DNA of 19,590 bases from JBEBGV01 sp040081265 (GTDB taxonomy: Bacteria; Acidobacteriota; Vicinamibacteria; Vicinamibacterales; UBA2999), in the NCBI GenBank assembly GCA_040081265.1, contig JBEBGV010000080.1, forward strand, positions 1-19,590, in the 5' to 3' direction. Shown piece after piece: positions 13,539 through 19,590 of this stretch. Numbering within the stretch: the stretch's first letter is position 1; every line of letters begins with the position of its first letter. The position numbers and the translations under genes were made by a program. A model generated the notes under the pieces. It searched no databases and had not been told where the DNA came from. It saw only the letters and a program-made list of their open reading frames with translations.

Positions 13539-13722
13539 ACGGAGTGCCTGCGAGGGCGTACTGCTCAACGCTGAGATGCCAGACCTGTTGAATCCGTTCT
13601 GCGACCGGAAGCTCTCGCCAGTAGTCGAGGTCGTGCTGGTCTGCCTCGGCAAACGACGTGAAGCGACGGACGCGCAGACCTGAGCGGCCCGCCGAAGCTT
13701 GGTGTGTGTCGTCCACGGGCAT
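13492..13722 (-). CDS. Small hypothetical protein, partner of the nucleotidyltransferase
   Basis: A 76-aa frame from ATG 13722. The core is VRRFTSFAEADQHDLDYWRE, then LPVAERIQQVWHLSVEQYAL, then a tail CRSVASVRRS. I recall similar small proteins directly upstream of nucleotidyltransferases in GC-rich soil bacteria, where the pair looks like a toxin-antitoxin or MNT-type module; this is memory, not a search result. It overlaps the nucleotidyltransferase start by 47 bp in a different frame, which suggests translational coupling. Only a weak GAGAG precedes the ATG. It is divergent from pgl, with a 48-bp gap between starts. The last 15 residues lie in the overlap, so the end could have been altered. 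Confidence 0.55.
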   Translation of the reverse strand: MPVDDTHQASAGRSGLRVRRFTSFAEADQHDLDYWRELPVAERIQQVWHLSVEQYALAGTPYEPGLCRSVASVRRS

Positions 13723-13770
13723 GTGTGATTATCTCTCAGGGCGCTCCGTGTCTGATACCGTTGGGGCATC

Positions 13771-14547
13771 ATGTCCGGCGACGCGCGACGGCCAGATGTC
13801 CGGATCTGCGACGACCTCGCTGATCTGAGTCGGCGCGTCGCCGAGAGCGTCGTCGTCCTGATCAACGATGCGGTGCGACGGTCAGGCCGGTGCACGGTCG
13901 CGCTTTCGGGCGGCAACACTCCACGCCTCATCCACGCCCTTCTGGCGTCAGTGCTGCGCGATCAGATTCCGTGGCCCAGCGTCCACGTGTTCTGGGGTGA
14001 CGAACGATACGTGCCGGCCGACGATCCCGCCAGCAACTACGGGATGGCTCGAGCGACCTTGCTCGACCACGTGCCCTGCCCGGCAGCCAACATCCACCCG
14101 ATGCCCACCTCCTTTCCGCAGCCTGACGTCGCGGCGTGCGACTACGAGCGAATGCTTCGCGAGTATTTCGCCGATGCGTGGCCGCGTTTCGATTTGCTGT
14201 TTCTGGGCGTGGGAGAGGACGGCCACACCGCCTCGCTGTTTCCGGGGTCGCCGGCATTGGACGAGGACACCCGCTGGGTCGTCCCGACTGTGGCGCCGGT
14301 TGAACCAACGACACGACTGACCCTGACCTTGCCTGCTCTGGCCGGCGCAGCGACGACCTGCATGCTGGCGTCGGGGCGAGCCAAGAGGCCGGTGCTCGAG
14401 CGCGTGCTGAGGCGCGACCCGGCGGCCAGACACTACCCGGTGGCGCGGCTGGCCGAGGCCGCTCACGCGCTGACCTGGTGGGTAGACGCAGAGGCGGCGC
14501 CGGGCGCGACTGATTCGCAGCAGAGGAGCGACACAACATGCAGCTAG
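13771..14547 (+). CDS. pgl: 6-phosphogluconolactonase
   Basis: Hydrolyses 6-phosphogluconolactone to 6-phosphogluconate, the second step of the oxidative pentose phosphate pathway, in the cytoplasm. The 258 aa match the usual DevB/Pgl length. Signatures are VALSGGNTPRLIHAL (~45-59), VHVFWGDERYVPADDPASNY (~72-91), with the sugar-phosphate site, and FLGVGEDGHTASLFPGS (~144-160), which carries the catalytic His152. The C-terminus has the expected ASGRAKRPVLERVLR. GGGG lies about 5 nt before the ATG. The stop overlaps the gnd start by 10 bp, so the two are coupled. It is first in the pgl-gnd-zwf unit. Confidence 0.95.
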   Translation: MSGDARRPDVRICDDLADLSRRVAESVVVLINDAVRRSGRCTVALSGGNTPRLIHALLASVLRDQIPWPSVHVFWGDERYVPADDPASNYGMARATLLDHVPCPAANIHPMPTSFPQPDVAACDYERMLREYFADAWPRFDLLFLGVGEDGHTASLFPGSPALDEDTRWVVPTVAPVEPTTRLTLTLPALAGAATTCMLASGRAKRPVLERVLRRDPAARHYPVARLAEAAHALTWWVDAEAAPGATDSQQRSDTTCS

Positions 14548-15557
14548 GAATGATTGGCCTCGGGCGGATGGGCGGCAACATGGTGCGCCGGCTCCTGCAA
14601 GGCGGACACACGTGCGTGGTGTTCGACACCCACGCCGCCGCGATGAGCCCGCTGATAGAGGTGGGAGCGGTGCCTGCGGCGTCGCTCGACGTGTTTGTCC
14701 AGCAACTCGCGCCCCCGCGCCTCGTGTGGCTGATGGTGCCCGCTGCGGTCGTTGATGCGACGCTGGACAAGCTCCTGCCACACCTGCAGCCTGGCGACAC
14801 CGTGGTGGATGGGGGCAACTCCCGCTTCGTGGACGACATTCGCCGGGCCGCCACGTTGGCTCAAGGCGGGGTGCAGTATCTCGACGTTGGCGTGAGCGGG
14901 GGAGTGTGGGGAGACGAGCGGGGCTACTGCCTGATGATTGGCGGCGACACCCCAACGGTCACCCGTCTGGACCCGATCTTCAGAACTCTGGCGCCAGGCC
15001 CGCAGGCGGCTTCGCTCACCCCGGGGCGTCCGCCCGGGCGAAGCACCGCCGACCAGGGATACCTTCACTGTGGCCCGCCGGGCGCCGGGCACTTCGTGAA
15101 GATGGTGCACAACGGCATCGAGTACGCCCTGATGGAGGCGTATGCGGAAGGATTCAACCTCCTCGCGCACGCCAACGTGGGCGCACGATCGCGTGCCTCC
15201 GACGCCGAGACGGCACCGCTCGACCATCCGGAACGCTATCAGTACGACCTGCCGATACCCGACATCGCCGAACTCTGGCGCCGCGGCAGCGTGATCGGAT
15301 CCTGGCTGCTCGACCTTACCGCCCGTGCGCTCAGTGAGCATCCAGACCTTCAGCCGTATGCGGGGCATGTCTCTGACTCCGGTGAGGGTCGTTGGACCGC
15401 GCTCGCTGCCATCGAAAGCTCGACGCCGGCGCCGCTTCTGACCGCTGCGCTCTTCCAGCGCTTTGCGTCGCGCGGCGAGGACGATTTTTCCAATCGCCTG
15501 CTGTCCGCCATGCGTCAGCAGTTTGGTGGTCACGTCGAACGCCCGGTTCAGAAGTAG
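14538..15557 (+). CDS. gnd: 6-phosphogluconate dehydrogenase, decarboxylating
   Basis: Oxidises and decarboxylates 6-phosphogluconate to ribulose-5-phosphate. The Rossmann motif GLGRMGGNM is at residues ~7-15. Further signatures are VDGGNSRFVDD (~90-100), LDVGVSGGVWGDERGYCLMI (~115-134) and the active-site run GPPGAGHFVKMVHNGIEY, from residue 179, with Lys188 and Asn192. At 339 aa it belongs to the shorter GntZ/YqeC-type class (about 300-340 aa), often NAD-linked, not the 470-aa NADP class. The coenzyme is not proven here. Just before the active site is a Gly/Pro-rich insert (SLTPGRPPGRSTA). GAGGAG lies about 10 nt before the ATG. zwf follows after 15 bp. Confidence 0.95.
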   Translation: MQLGMIGLGRMGGNMVRRLLQGGHTCVVFDTHAAAMSPLIEVGAVPAASLDVFVQQLAPPRLVWLMVPAAVVDATLDKLLPHLQPGDTVVDGGNSRFVDDIRRAATLAQGGVQYLDVGVSGGVWGDERGYCLMIGGDTPTVTRLDPIFRTLAPGPQAASLTPGRPPGRSTADQGYLHCGPPGAGHFVKMVHNGIEYALMEAYAEGFNLLAHANVGARSRASDAETAPLDHPERYQYDLPIPDIAELWRRGSVIGSWLLDLTARALSEHPDLQPYAGHVSDSGEGRWTALAAIESSTPAPLLTAALFQRFASRGEDDFSNRLLSAMRQQFGGHVERPVQK

Positions 15558-15572
15558 CGTCGAGGAACCCCC

Positions 15573-16937
15573 TTGCCCGAGCCCACATCGGACGCGCTGG
15601 TCATCTTCGGCGTCAGCGGCGACCTCGCCTTCCAGCAGATCTTTCCGGCACTGCAGGCGCTGACCGCTCGAGGGCAACTCGACATGCCGGTCATCGGCAT
15701 CGCCCGGCCAGGCTGGACGACCGAACAACTGAGGGCGCGGGCGCGCGAGAGCGTGGCCGCACATGGTGGCGTGAAGGAGTCCACGTTTGAACAACTGGCG
15801 TCACGCCTCGTGTATGTTCCCGGGGACTACCGGGATCCAGCCACGTTCGCCCGATTGCAGGAAGCACTGGGCTCATCGCGCCGGCCCCTGTTCTATCTGG
15901 CGATTCCTCCGAGCCTCTTCGGCGACGTGGCATCCTCGCTCGCGCGTCTGCCAAGTGCCGGCAATGCGCGGCTGGTCGTGGAGAAGCCCTTCGGTCGCGA
16001 TCTGGCGTCGGCGCAGGCCCTCAACGCCATGATCACCGCATCGTTTCCGGAAACGGCCGTCTTTCACATCGACCACTACCTGGCGAAGGAACCGGTTCAA
16101 AGCCTCCTGTACTTCAGGTTCGCCAACGCCTGGCTCGAGCCCATCTGGAACGCACGCTACGTAGCCGGCGTGCAGGTGACGATGGCGGAGACGTTCGGCG
16201 TGCGCAGTCGTGGTGCCTTCTACGAGGAAGTGGGCGCGGTGCGCGACGTCGTCCAGAATCACCTGCTGCAGGTGCTGTCGCTGCTGACGCTGGAGCCGCC
16301 CGCAGGGAGTGACGGGCCGTCGATCGATGCGGCCAGGGTGGCGCTGCTGCGCAGTGTTCAGCCGCTCACCGCAAAGAGTGTCGTGCGCGGACAGTATCGC
16401 GGCTACCGCTCAGAGACCGGCGTGTCGCCCGAGTCCCGCGTCGAGACCTACGTCGCAGCCCGACTGGCCATCGGGAACGAGCGCTGGGCAGGCGTCCCGA
16501 TCTGTGTGCGTGCCGGCAAGAGCCTGGCGACGTCGACGACGGAACTGCGCGTGGTCCTCAGGCCTTCGGCGCTCGGACTGTTCGATGCACAAGACACGGC
16601 GCGTTCGGGGATGCTCAGTTTCAGGATGAGTCCGGACGTGACAATCACGCTGACGGTGCGGGTCAAAGCCGAGGGGCAGGCGATGGTCGGCGAGGAGATC
16701 AACCTCGTCGCGCACGAAAGCACGAGCGACGATATGGCGCCCTACGAACGTCTGCTCGGCGACGCACTGCAGGGCGATCGCACGCTCTTCAGCAGTGAGG
16801 ACGCCATCGAAGCCGCGTGGCGCATCGTCGAGCCGATTCTCCGTGTCAGCGATGAGCCGTTCCCGTATGAGCCGGGTACCTGGGGTCCGCCCGAGGCAGA
16901 GCGGATTGCGTTGGATATCGGGGGGTGGATCGAATAG
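15573..16937 (+). CDS. zwf: Glucose-6-phosphate dehydrogenase
   Basis: Catalyses the first step of the pathway, glucose-6-phosphate to 6-phosphogluconolactone. The nucleotide fold begins IFGVSGDLAFQQIFPAL (residues ~11-27), the phosphate-binding site is IDHYLAKEPVQSLLYF (Asp167, His168, Lys172), and the catalytic His230 lies in VRDVVQNHLLQVLSL. The chain is 454 aa, slightly short for the 480-510 family norm, and ends IALDIGGWIE. The start is TTG with GAGGAA about 5-6 nt upstream, and no ATG fits better. Residue 22 is Gln in the position where most family members have the Lys of 'KRKLYP'. It is last in the operon. A REP-like palindrome begins 3 bp after the stop and may shape the mRNA 3' end. 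Confidence 0.95.
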   Translation: MPEPTSDALVIFGVSGDLAFQQIFPALQALTARGQLDMPVIGIARPGWTTEQLRARARESVAAHGGVKESTFEQLASRLVYVPGDYRDPATFARLQEALGSSRRPLFYLAIPPSLFGDVASSLARLPSAGNARLVVEKPFGRDLASAQALNAMITASFPETAVFHIDHYLAKEPVQSLLYFRFANAWLEPIWNARYVAGVQVTMAETFGVRSRGAFYEEVGAVRDVVQNHLLQVLSLLTLEPPAGSDGPSIDAARVALLRSVQPLTAKSVVRGQYRGYRSETGVSPESRVETYVAARLAIGNERWAGVPICVRAGKSLATSTTELRVVLRPSALGLFDAQDTARSGMLSFRMSPDVTITLTVRVKAEGQAMVGEEINLVAHESTSDDMAPYERLLGDALQGDRTLFSSEDAIEAAWRIVEPILRVSDEPFPYEPGTWGPPEAERIALDIGGWIE

Positions 16938-16939
16938 AC

Positions 16940-16969
16940 GCCGGGTCGTTCCGACCCGGCCTACGTACG
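16940..16969 (+). repeat. REP-like palindrome, type A, copy 2
   Basis: Identical core to copy 1: 9-bp arms GCCGGGTCG (16940-16948) and CGACCCGGC (16952-16960) around TTC, with the CTACGTACG tail. It begins 3 bp after the zwf stop and faces an inverted type B element, forming a tail-to-tail pair. Confidence 0.87.
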
Positions 16970-16980
16970 ATCAGTAGGCG

Positions 16981-17014
16981 GTACGTAGGGCGGGTCGGAA
17001 CGACCCGCCGTGGG
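16981..17014 (-). repeat. REP-like palindrome, type B, copy 1 (inverted)
   Basis: The plus strand reads GTACGTAGG, then arms GCGGGTCG (16990-16997) and CGACCCGC (17001-17008) around GAA, then CGTGGG. Read on the minus strand it is the type A plan with GCGGGTC in place of CCGGGTC arms and the same CTACGTAC tail. It pairs tail to tail with the preceding copy across 11 bp. Confidence 0.85.
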
Positions 17015-17040
17015 AGTAGGCGGTAGATGGTAGGCAGAGT

Positions 17041-17070
17041 GTAGGGCGGGTCGGAACGACCCGCCGTGGG
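17041..17070 (-). repeat. REP-like palindrome, type B, copy 2 (inverted)
   Basis: A second type B core with the same 8-bp arms (17046-17053 and 17057-17064) and GAA loop, in the same orientation as the one before and 56 bp from it. The tail is shortened to GTAGG. It ends 2 bp before the stop codon of the barrel-protein gene, so it would lie in that mRNA's 3' end. Confidence 0.85.
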
Positions 17071-17072
17071 AG

Positions 17073-18005
17073 TTATTGCCTGGAGAGGTCGACTGAAAAG
17101 GCGGTGTTGTTGGCGACGCCGAGGACGGGTGCGAACGCGACGGGGCGCGTGCGGCCCTTGCCGAAGTTGAACGTCACGCCCATGAACGCGTCGACGGTGC
17201 CGGTGGCGGTGGGCGTCATCAGGTTGGTGGCGCCGGTGATGCTCCAGCGTTCGTTGAGCGGCATCGAGACTTCTGCACCGTAGACGAGGACGTGCTCGTC
17301 GCGCGTGTTGTCGGGGAACACCAGCACGACGTTGTGGTGGCCCTCGGCGAGGCCCACCCACAGCCCCGTGCGCGCACCGCTCGGCCACTGGTGACGGAAC
17401 ATGCCGTTGACCTGACCTATCGGCGCGAGCCGGAGAGCGGTCTCGCCGACGGCGGCGTCCGCGCGGCGTGCCGGGACAGTGAACCACACGCCCACCTGGT
17501 CGTTGACGCCCAGTGCGGTCGTGATCTCCCCGCGCCACTGTCCCATCCACTTGTCATCGAAGTAGTACTGCCGCAAGGCGTCATAGCCGACACCCCACGA
17601 GATGCGGCCCGCGCGCTGAAACACTCCCAGCGTGGTGAAGACCTGCGTGCGACGGCTGGTGCCATCGACCTGGTCGAGCACATGGACGGCGGCGTCGCTC
17701 AGGTTGAGCGCGGCGCCGAACTGCACGCCGAGCCCTGCGCCGCGGACAACCGGCGCGCCGAGATTCACGGCGAACCGCGGGCCCATGTTGGCGTTGATGC
17801 CGAGGTCCTGCGGCTGCTTGGAGCCGTCCAGCCCGATGAACAGGTCCGTGCGATCGCGCCACGACTCGACAGCGGGTTGCGCCGACGCGGGCGCCGACTG
17901 GGCGAACGACGGTTGAGTGAGGGCGAGGAAGAGAAGCGTGAGAACGCCGGGTCTAAAGACCCGGCCTACGTACCGTCCTACGAACGAATTGGATGGCATA
18001 TACAT
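17073..18005 (-). CDS. Outer-membrane beta-barrel-like protein (DUF6666-like)
   Basis: A signal peptide (core GVLTLLFLALTQ, likely cut after PSFA) is followed by a chain of alternating beta-strand stretches: FIGLDGSKQPQDLGINANMG, FAVNLGAPVVRGAGLGVQFG, then VFTTLGVFQRAGRISWGVGY, and a closing strand ending SVDLSRQ. The run SKQPQDLGINANMG...GTSRRTQVFTTLG resembles a family of planctomycete and acidobacterial surface proteins I recall as DUF6666; this needs a search. It is probably in the outer membrane. Possible starts are GTG 18017, ATG 18005 and ATG 17999, none with a Shine-Dalgarno. The gene follows the HD-GYP stop by only 11-29 bp, so it is likely co-transcribed. Its first residues are partly encoded by a REP-like palindrome at 17946-17973. 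Confidence 0.75.
   Translation of the reverse strand: MYMPSNSFVGRYVGRVFRPGVLTLLFLALTQPSFAQSAPASAQPAVESWRDRTDLFIGLDGSKQPQDLGINANMGPRFAVNLGAPVVRGAGLGVQFGAALNLSDAAVHVLDQVDGTSRRTQVFTTLGVFQRAGRISWGVGYDALRQYYFDDKWMGQWRGEITTALGVNDQVGVWFTVPARRADAAVGETALRLAPIGQVNGMFRHQWPSGARTGLWVGLAEGHHNVVLVFPDNTRDEHVLVYGAEVSMPLNERWSITGATNLMTPTATGTVDAFMGVTFNFGKGRTRPVAFAPVLGVANNTAFSVDLSRQ
17946..17973 (+). repeat. REP-like palindrome inside a signal-peptide coding region
   Basis: Arms GCCGGGTC (17946-17953) and GACCCGGC (17958-17965) flank a TAAA loop and carry the CTACGTAC tail. The core differs from type A only in the loop and the inner pair. Read on the minus strand it encodes YVGRVFRPG, residues 10-18 from ATG 17999, just before the hydrophobic core of the signal peptide. 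Confidence 0.85.
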
Positions 18006-18028
18006 GAGAGTGAGCACGAGATGAGTGT

Positions 18029-19492
18029 TCAGGCGGCCTGTTCGTAGTCTTCAGCGAGCGCGGTGACAAGGTGTGCTGCCGGTGTCTCGGCGGCATCAGC
18101 CGAGTGGCCGTGCTGCAGCACGTCAGCAAGTGCTTTGAAACAGTCGGGGTCGAGTGCGGTGCCGACCTCGCGGCCCATGATGTCGAGCACCCGTTCGGTC
18201 GGGAGCCCTTCACGATACGGGCGTGACGCGCGCAGGGCGTCACAGATGTCGGCAACGCAGAGAATGCGCGCCTCGAGCGGGAGCATGTGCGCGGGCAGCC
18301 CGCGGTGATAGCCGGAGCCATCGAGCTTCTCGTGGTGCGCGGCCGCAAACGTTGCCAGTGGCGCGAAGCACGACACGCGGCTGAGGATGGCTGCGGTGTG
18401 GGCGGGATGCTGACGCATCGCCTGGAATTCGCGCTGGTCCAGCTTGCCGGGCTTGTCGAGAATCAGGCTCGACACGCCGAGCTTGCCGAGGTCGTGGAGC
18501 AGCGCGCCCTGGCGCACGGCCCGCACGTCCTGCTCGCGGAAGCCGAGCCGCTGCGCGATCGCGACCGAGATGTCGGCCACGCCGTTCGAGTGCTTGTAGG
18601 TCCAGGGCGACTTTGCGTCGATGACGCGCGCAAACGCCTCGGCCACCTGGTCGAGCTGGTCATTGGTCGCCTGCCGGTCGCTGACACCGTGAGGAATGTG
18701 ACTGAGCGCATCCCACTCGCGGCCGCTGGCCAGGTTGTTCCAGAACGCGGTGTCACGCTGCACAGAGCGCAGCGCGTCCACCAGGGCCGGGTCGAACCAG
18801 CGGCCGCGCCGGATCTGCGCCATGTCATAGGCAGCGCTGACGCCAGCCGTGCTCAGGAACACCTCGAAGGTTTGCGACAGGCCGACGATGCGCCCGAGGA
18901 AGGGGATGTCTTCGCCGGCCATGTCGTAGGGCTGGCCCTTGCCGTCCCAGTGCTCGTCGATGGTGCGGATGGCCTGGACGGTGGCCTCTGACAGGTTCAG
19001 GAGACGTGCGATGTCGGCGCCGCGTTCGCAGCGTGTGCGCACCACCTCGCGCGCGCCTTCAGGGCCGCGCGCCAGCACGCCGAGGATGCGCCACACGCGC
19101 GTCATCCAGAAGTGACCGGGCGCAACGCTGCGCGCGACGAACCGGAACGACTGGAGCGCGTTGGACCAGTTGATGGTCGCCAGTGTCGCCTTCAACTCGT
19201 GGTCGTCGTTGCCGAAGATGGCCGCGAAGCGGGCGGAGTTGCTGGAACAGCCGAGGTCCTTGAGCAGCAGCGCGTGGAAGAGCGACTCGCGCTCGTCGGC
19301 AGGGAGGCCAATGACCTCCGCGAGCTTCATCCCGATGAGGGTGCTGCGAACGGAGTGGCCGGGGCGCTGCCCTTCGGTGAGGTCGAGCGCGTAGGAGAGT
19401 CCGGCGAAGACTTCGTTCAGGCGGACGGCCGGGGCAATCGCGAACGGACGAACGGGTGGCGTCAACGGTGGCACTGGGAAATAAATCGGCAT
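18029..19492 (-). CDS. HD-GYP-type cyclic-di-GMP phosphodiesterase with a degenerate first copy
   Basis: A 487-aa soluble protein with two HD-GYP-like halves. The second half has HDLGKLG (His333-Asp334), the Hxx...H set HPAHTAAILSRV, and HHEKLDGSGYHRGLP (386-400), followed by LEARILCVADICDALRASRP. This is the metal site and GYP loop of the family, with GYH in place of GYP. It probably hydrolyses cyclic-di-GMP. The first half keeps the layout but not the residues: LLKDLGC (Lys78-Asp79) replaces LLHDLGK, and DEHWDGKGQPYD (179-190) replaces HHExxDGxGYP, so it is likely inactive and regulatory. No membrane segment is seen. The ATG at 19492 has no clear ribosome site and lies only ~20 bp from a repeat pair. 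Confidence 0.92.
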   Translation of the reverse strand: MPIYFPVPPLTPPVRPFAIAPAVRLNEVFAGLSYALDLTEGQRPGHSVRSTLIGMKLAEVIGLPADERESLFHALLLKDLGCSSNSARFAAIFGNDDHELKATLATINWSNALQSFRFVARSVAPGHFWMTRVWRILGVLARGPEGAREVVRTRCERGADIARLLNLSEATVQAIRTIDEHWDGKGQPYDMAGEDIPFLGRIVGLSQTFEVFLSTAGVSAAYDMAQIRRGRWFDPALVDALRSVQRDTAFWNNLASGREWDALSHIPHGVSDRQATNDQLDQVAEAFARVIDAKSPWTYKHSNGVADISVAIAQRLGFREQDVRAVRQGALLHDLGKLGVSSLILDKPGKLDQREFQAMRQHPAHTAAILSRVSCFAPLATFAAAHHEKLDGSGYHRGLPAHMLPLEARILCVADICDALRASRPYREGLPTERVLDIMGREVGTALDPDCFKALADVLQHGHSADAAETPAAHLVTALAEDYEQAA

Positions 19493-19515
19493 CCGCCGGG
19501 GCGGGCGGTAGGCGG

Positions 19516-19549
19516 GTACGTAGGGCGGGTCCGAAGGACCCGCCGTGGG
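19516..19549 (-). repeat. REP-like palindrome, type B, copy 3 (inverted)
   Basis: GTACGTAGG is followed by arms GCGGGTCC (19525-19532) and GGACCCGC (19536-19543) around GAA, then CGTGGG. Compared with the other type B copies, the innermost pair has changed from G/C to C/G on both sides, so the stem is kept by a compensatory change. It lies 24 bp upstream of the HD-GYP start. Confidence 0.85.
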
Positions 19550-19556
19550 CGTGAAC

Positions 19557-19586
19557 GCCGGGTCGTTCCGACCCGGCCTACGTACG
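19557..19586 (+). repeat. REP-like palindrome, type A, copy 3
   Basis: The core is identical to copies 1 and 2 (arms 19557-19565 and 19569-19577, TTC loop, CTACGTACG tail). It is head to head with the preceding type B element, 7 bp away. The window ends 4 bp after the tail. Confidence 0.87.
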
Positions 19587-19590
19587 AGTG

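Noticed and set aside
13792..14955. Minus-strand open frames of 308-335 aa across pgl and gnd
   Set aside because: They are Arg/Pro/Ser-rich antisense frames with no recognisable domain. The plus-strand genes are certain.
14544..15794. 416-aa minus-strand open frame over gnd and zwf
   Set aside because: It is a shadow of two enzymes with intact active sites. Its codon third positions do not follow the GC bias of real genes here.
16940..17070. Repeated palindromes as a possible CRISPR array
   Set aside because: Copies differ in orientation and spacing, occur between unrelated genes, and have no cas genes or regular spacers.

Overview
The window is high-GC DNA (roughly mid-60s percent by eye) packed with genes on both strands. 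A Ser/Thr kinase fused to a TolB-like propeller, a TldD/TldE pair, a FIMAH-like domain, small secreted 'FGTWKLN' proteins and a GCCGGGTC...GACCCGGCCTACGTA palindrome family together suggest an Acidobacteriota chromosome, most likely of the Vicinamibacteria type. This is inferred from gene content; there is no rRNA or other phylogenetic marker in the window.

Layout. (a) 1-2150, plus strand: a probable gene tail, an unrecognised ~201-aa protein and an MFS exporter. (b) 5465-2147, minus strand: an mgtC/sapB-like, tldD, pmbA/tldE operon. Each stop overlaps the next start (ATGA, then CTGA), and the operon meets the exporter tail to tail with overlapping stops. (c) 5625-8552, plus strand: a membrane PAS-PAS-GGDEF-EAL protein. 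(d) 8840-8637, 9270-8962 and 9843-9352, minus strand: a cold-shock protein, a small FIMAH-like protein and a small exported protein. (e) 12866-10113, minus strand: a Ser/Thr kinase with a transmembrane segment and a C-terminal beta-propeller, apparently transcribed with almost no leader. (f) 13112-13188: tRNA-Arg(UCU), followed by a palindromic repeat and a truncated nucleotidyltransferase with its small partner gene. (g) 13771-16937, plus strand: pgl-gnd-zwf, the whole oxidative pentose phosphate branch as one transcription unit. (h) 19492-17073, minus strand: a duplicated HD-GYP protein followed by an outer-membrane beta-barrel protein.

How the genes relate. The GGDEF-EAL and HD-GYP proteins make the window rich in cyclic-di-GMP turnover. 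pgl, gnd and zwf convert glucose-6-phosphate to ribulose-5-phosphate and reducing equivalents. TldD/TldE form a heterodimeric metalloprotease, here coupled to an MgtC-like membrane protein.

The most unusual structure is a family of at least seven short palindromes, plus one decayed copy, found only to the right of 13.2 kb. They occur singly and in inverted pairs, like REP/BIME elements. One lies inside a coding region, where it supplies the positively charged start of a signal peptide. No CRISPR array, transposase, phage gene or complete defence system was seen.
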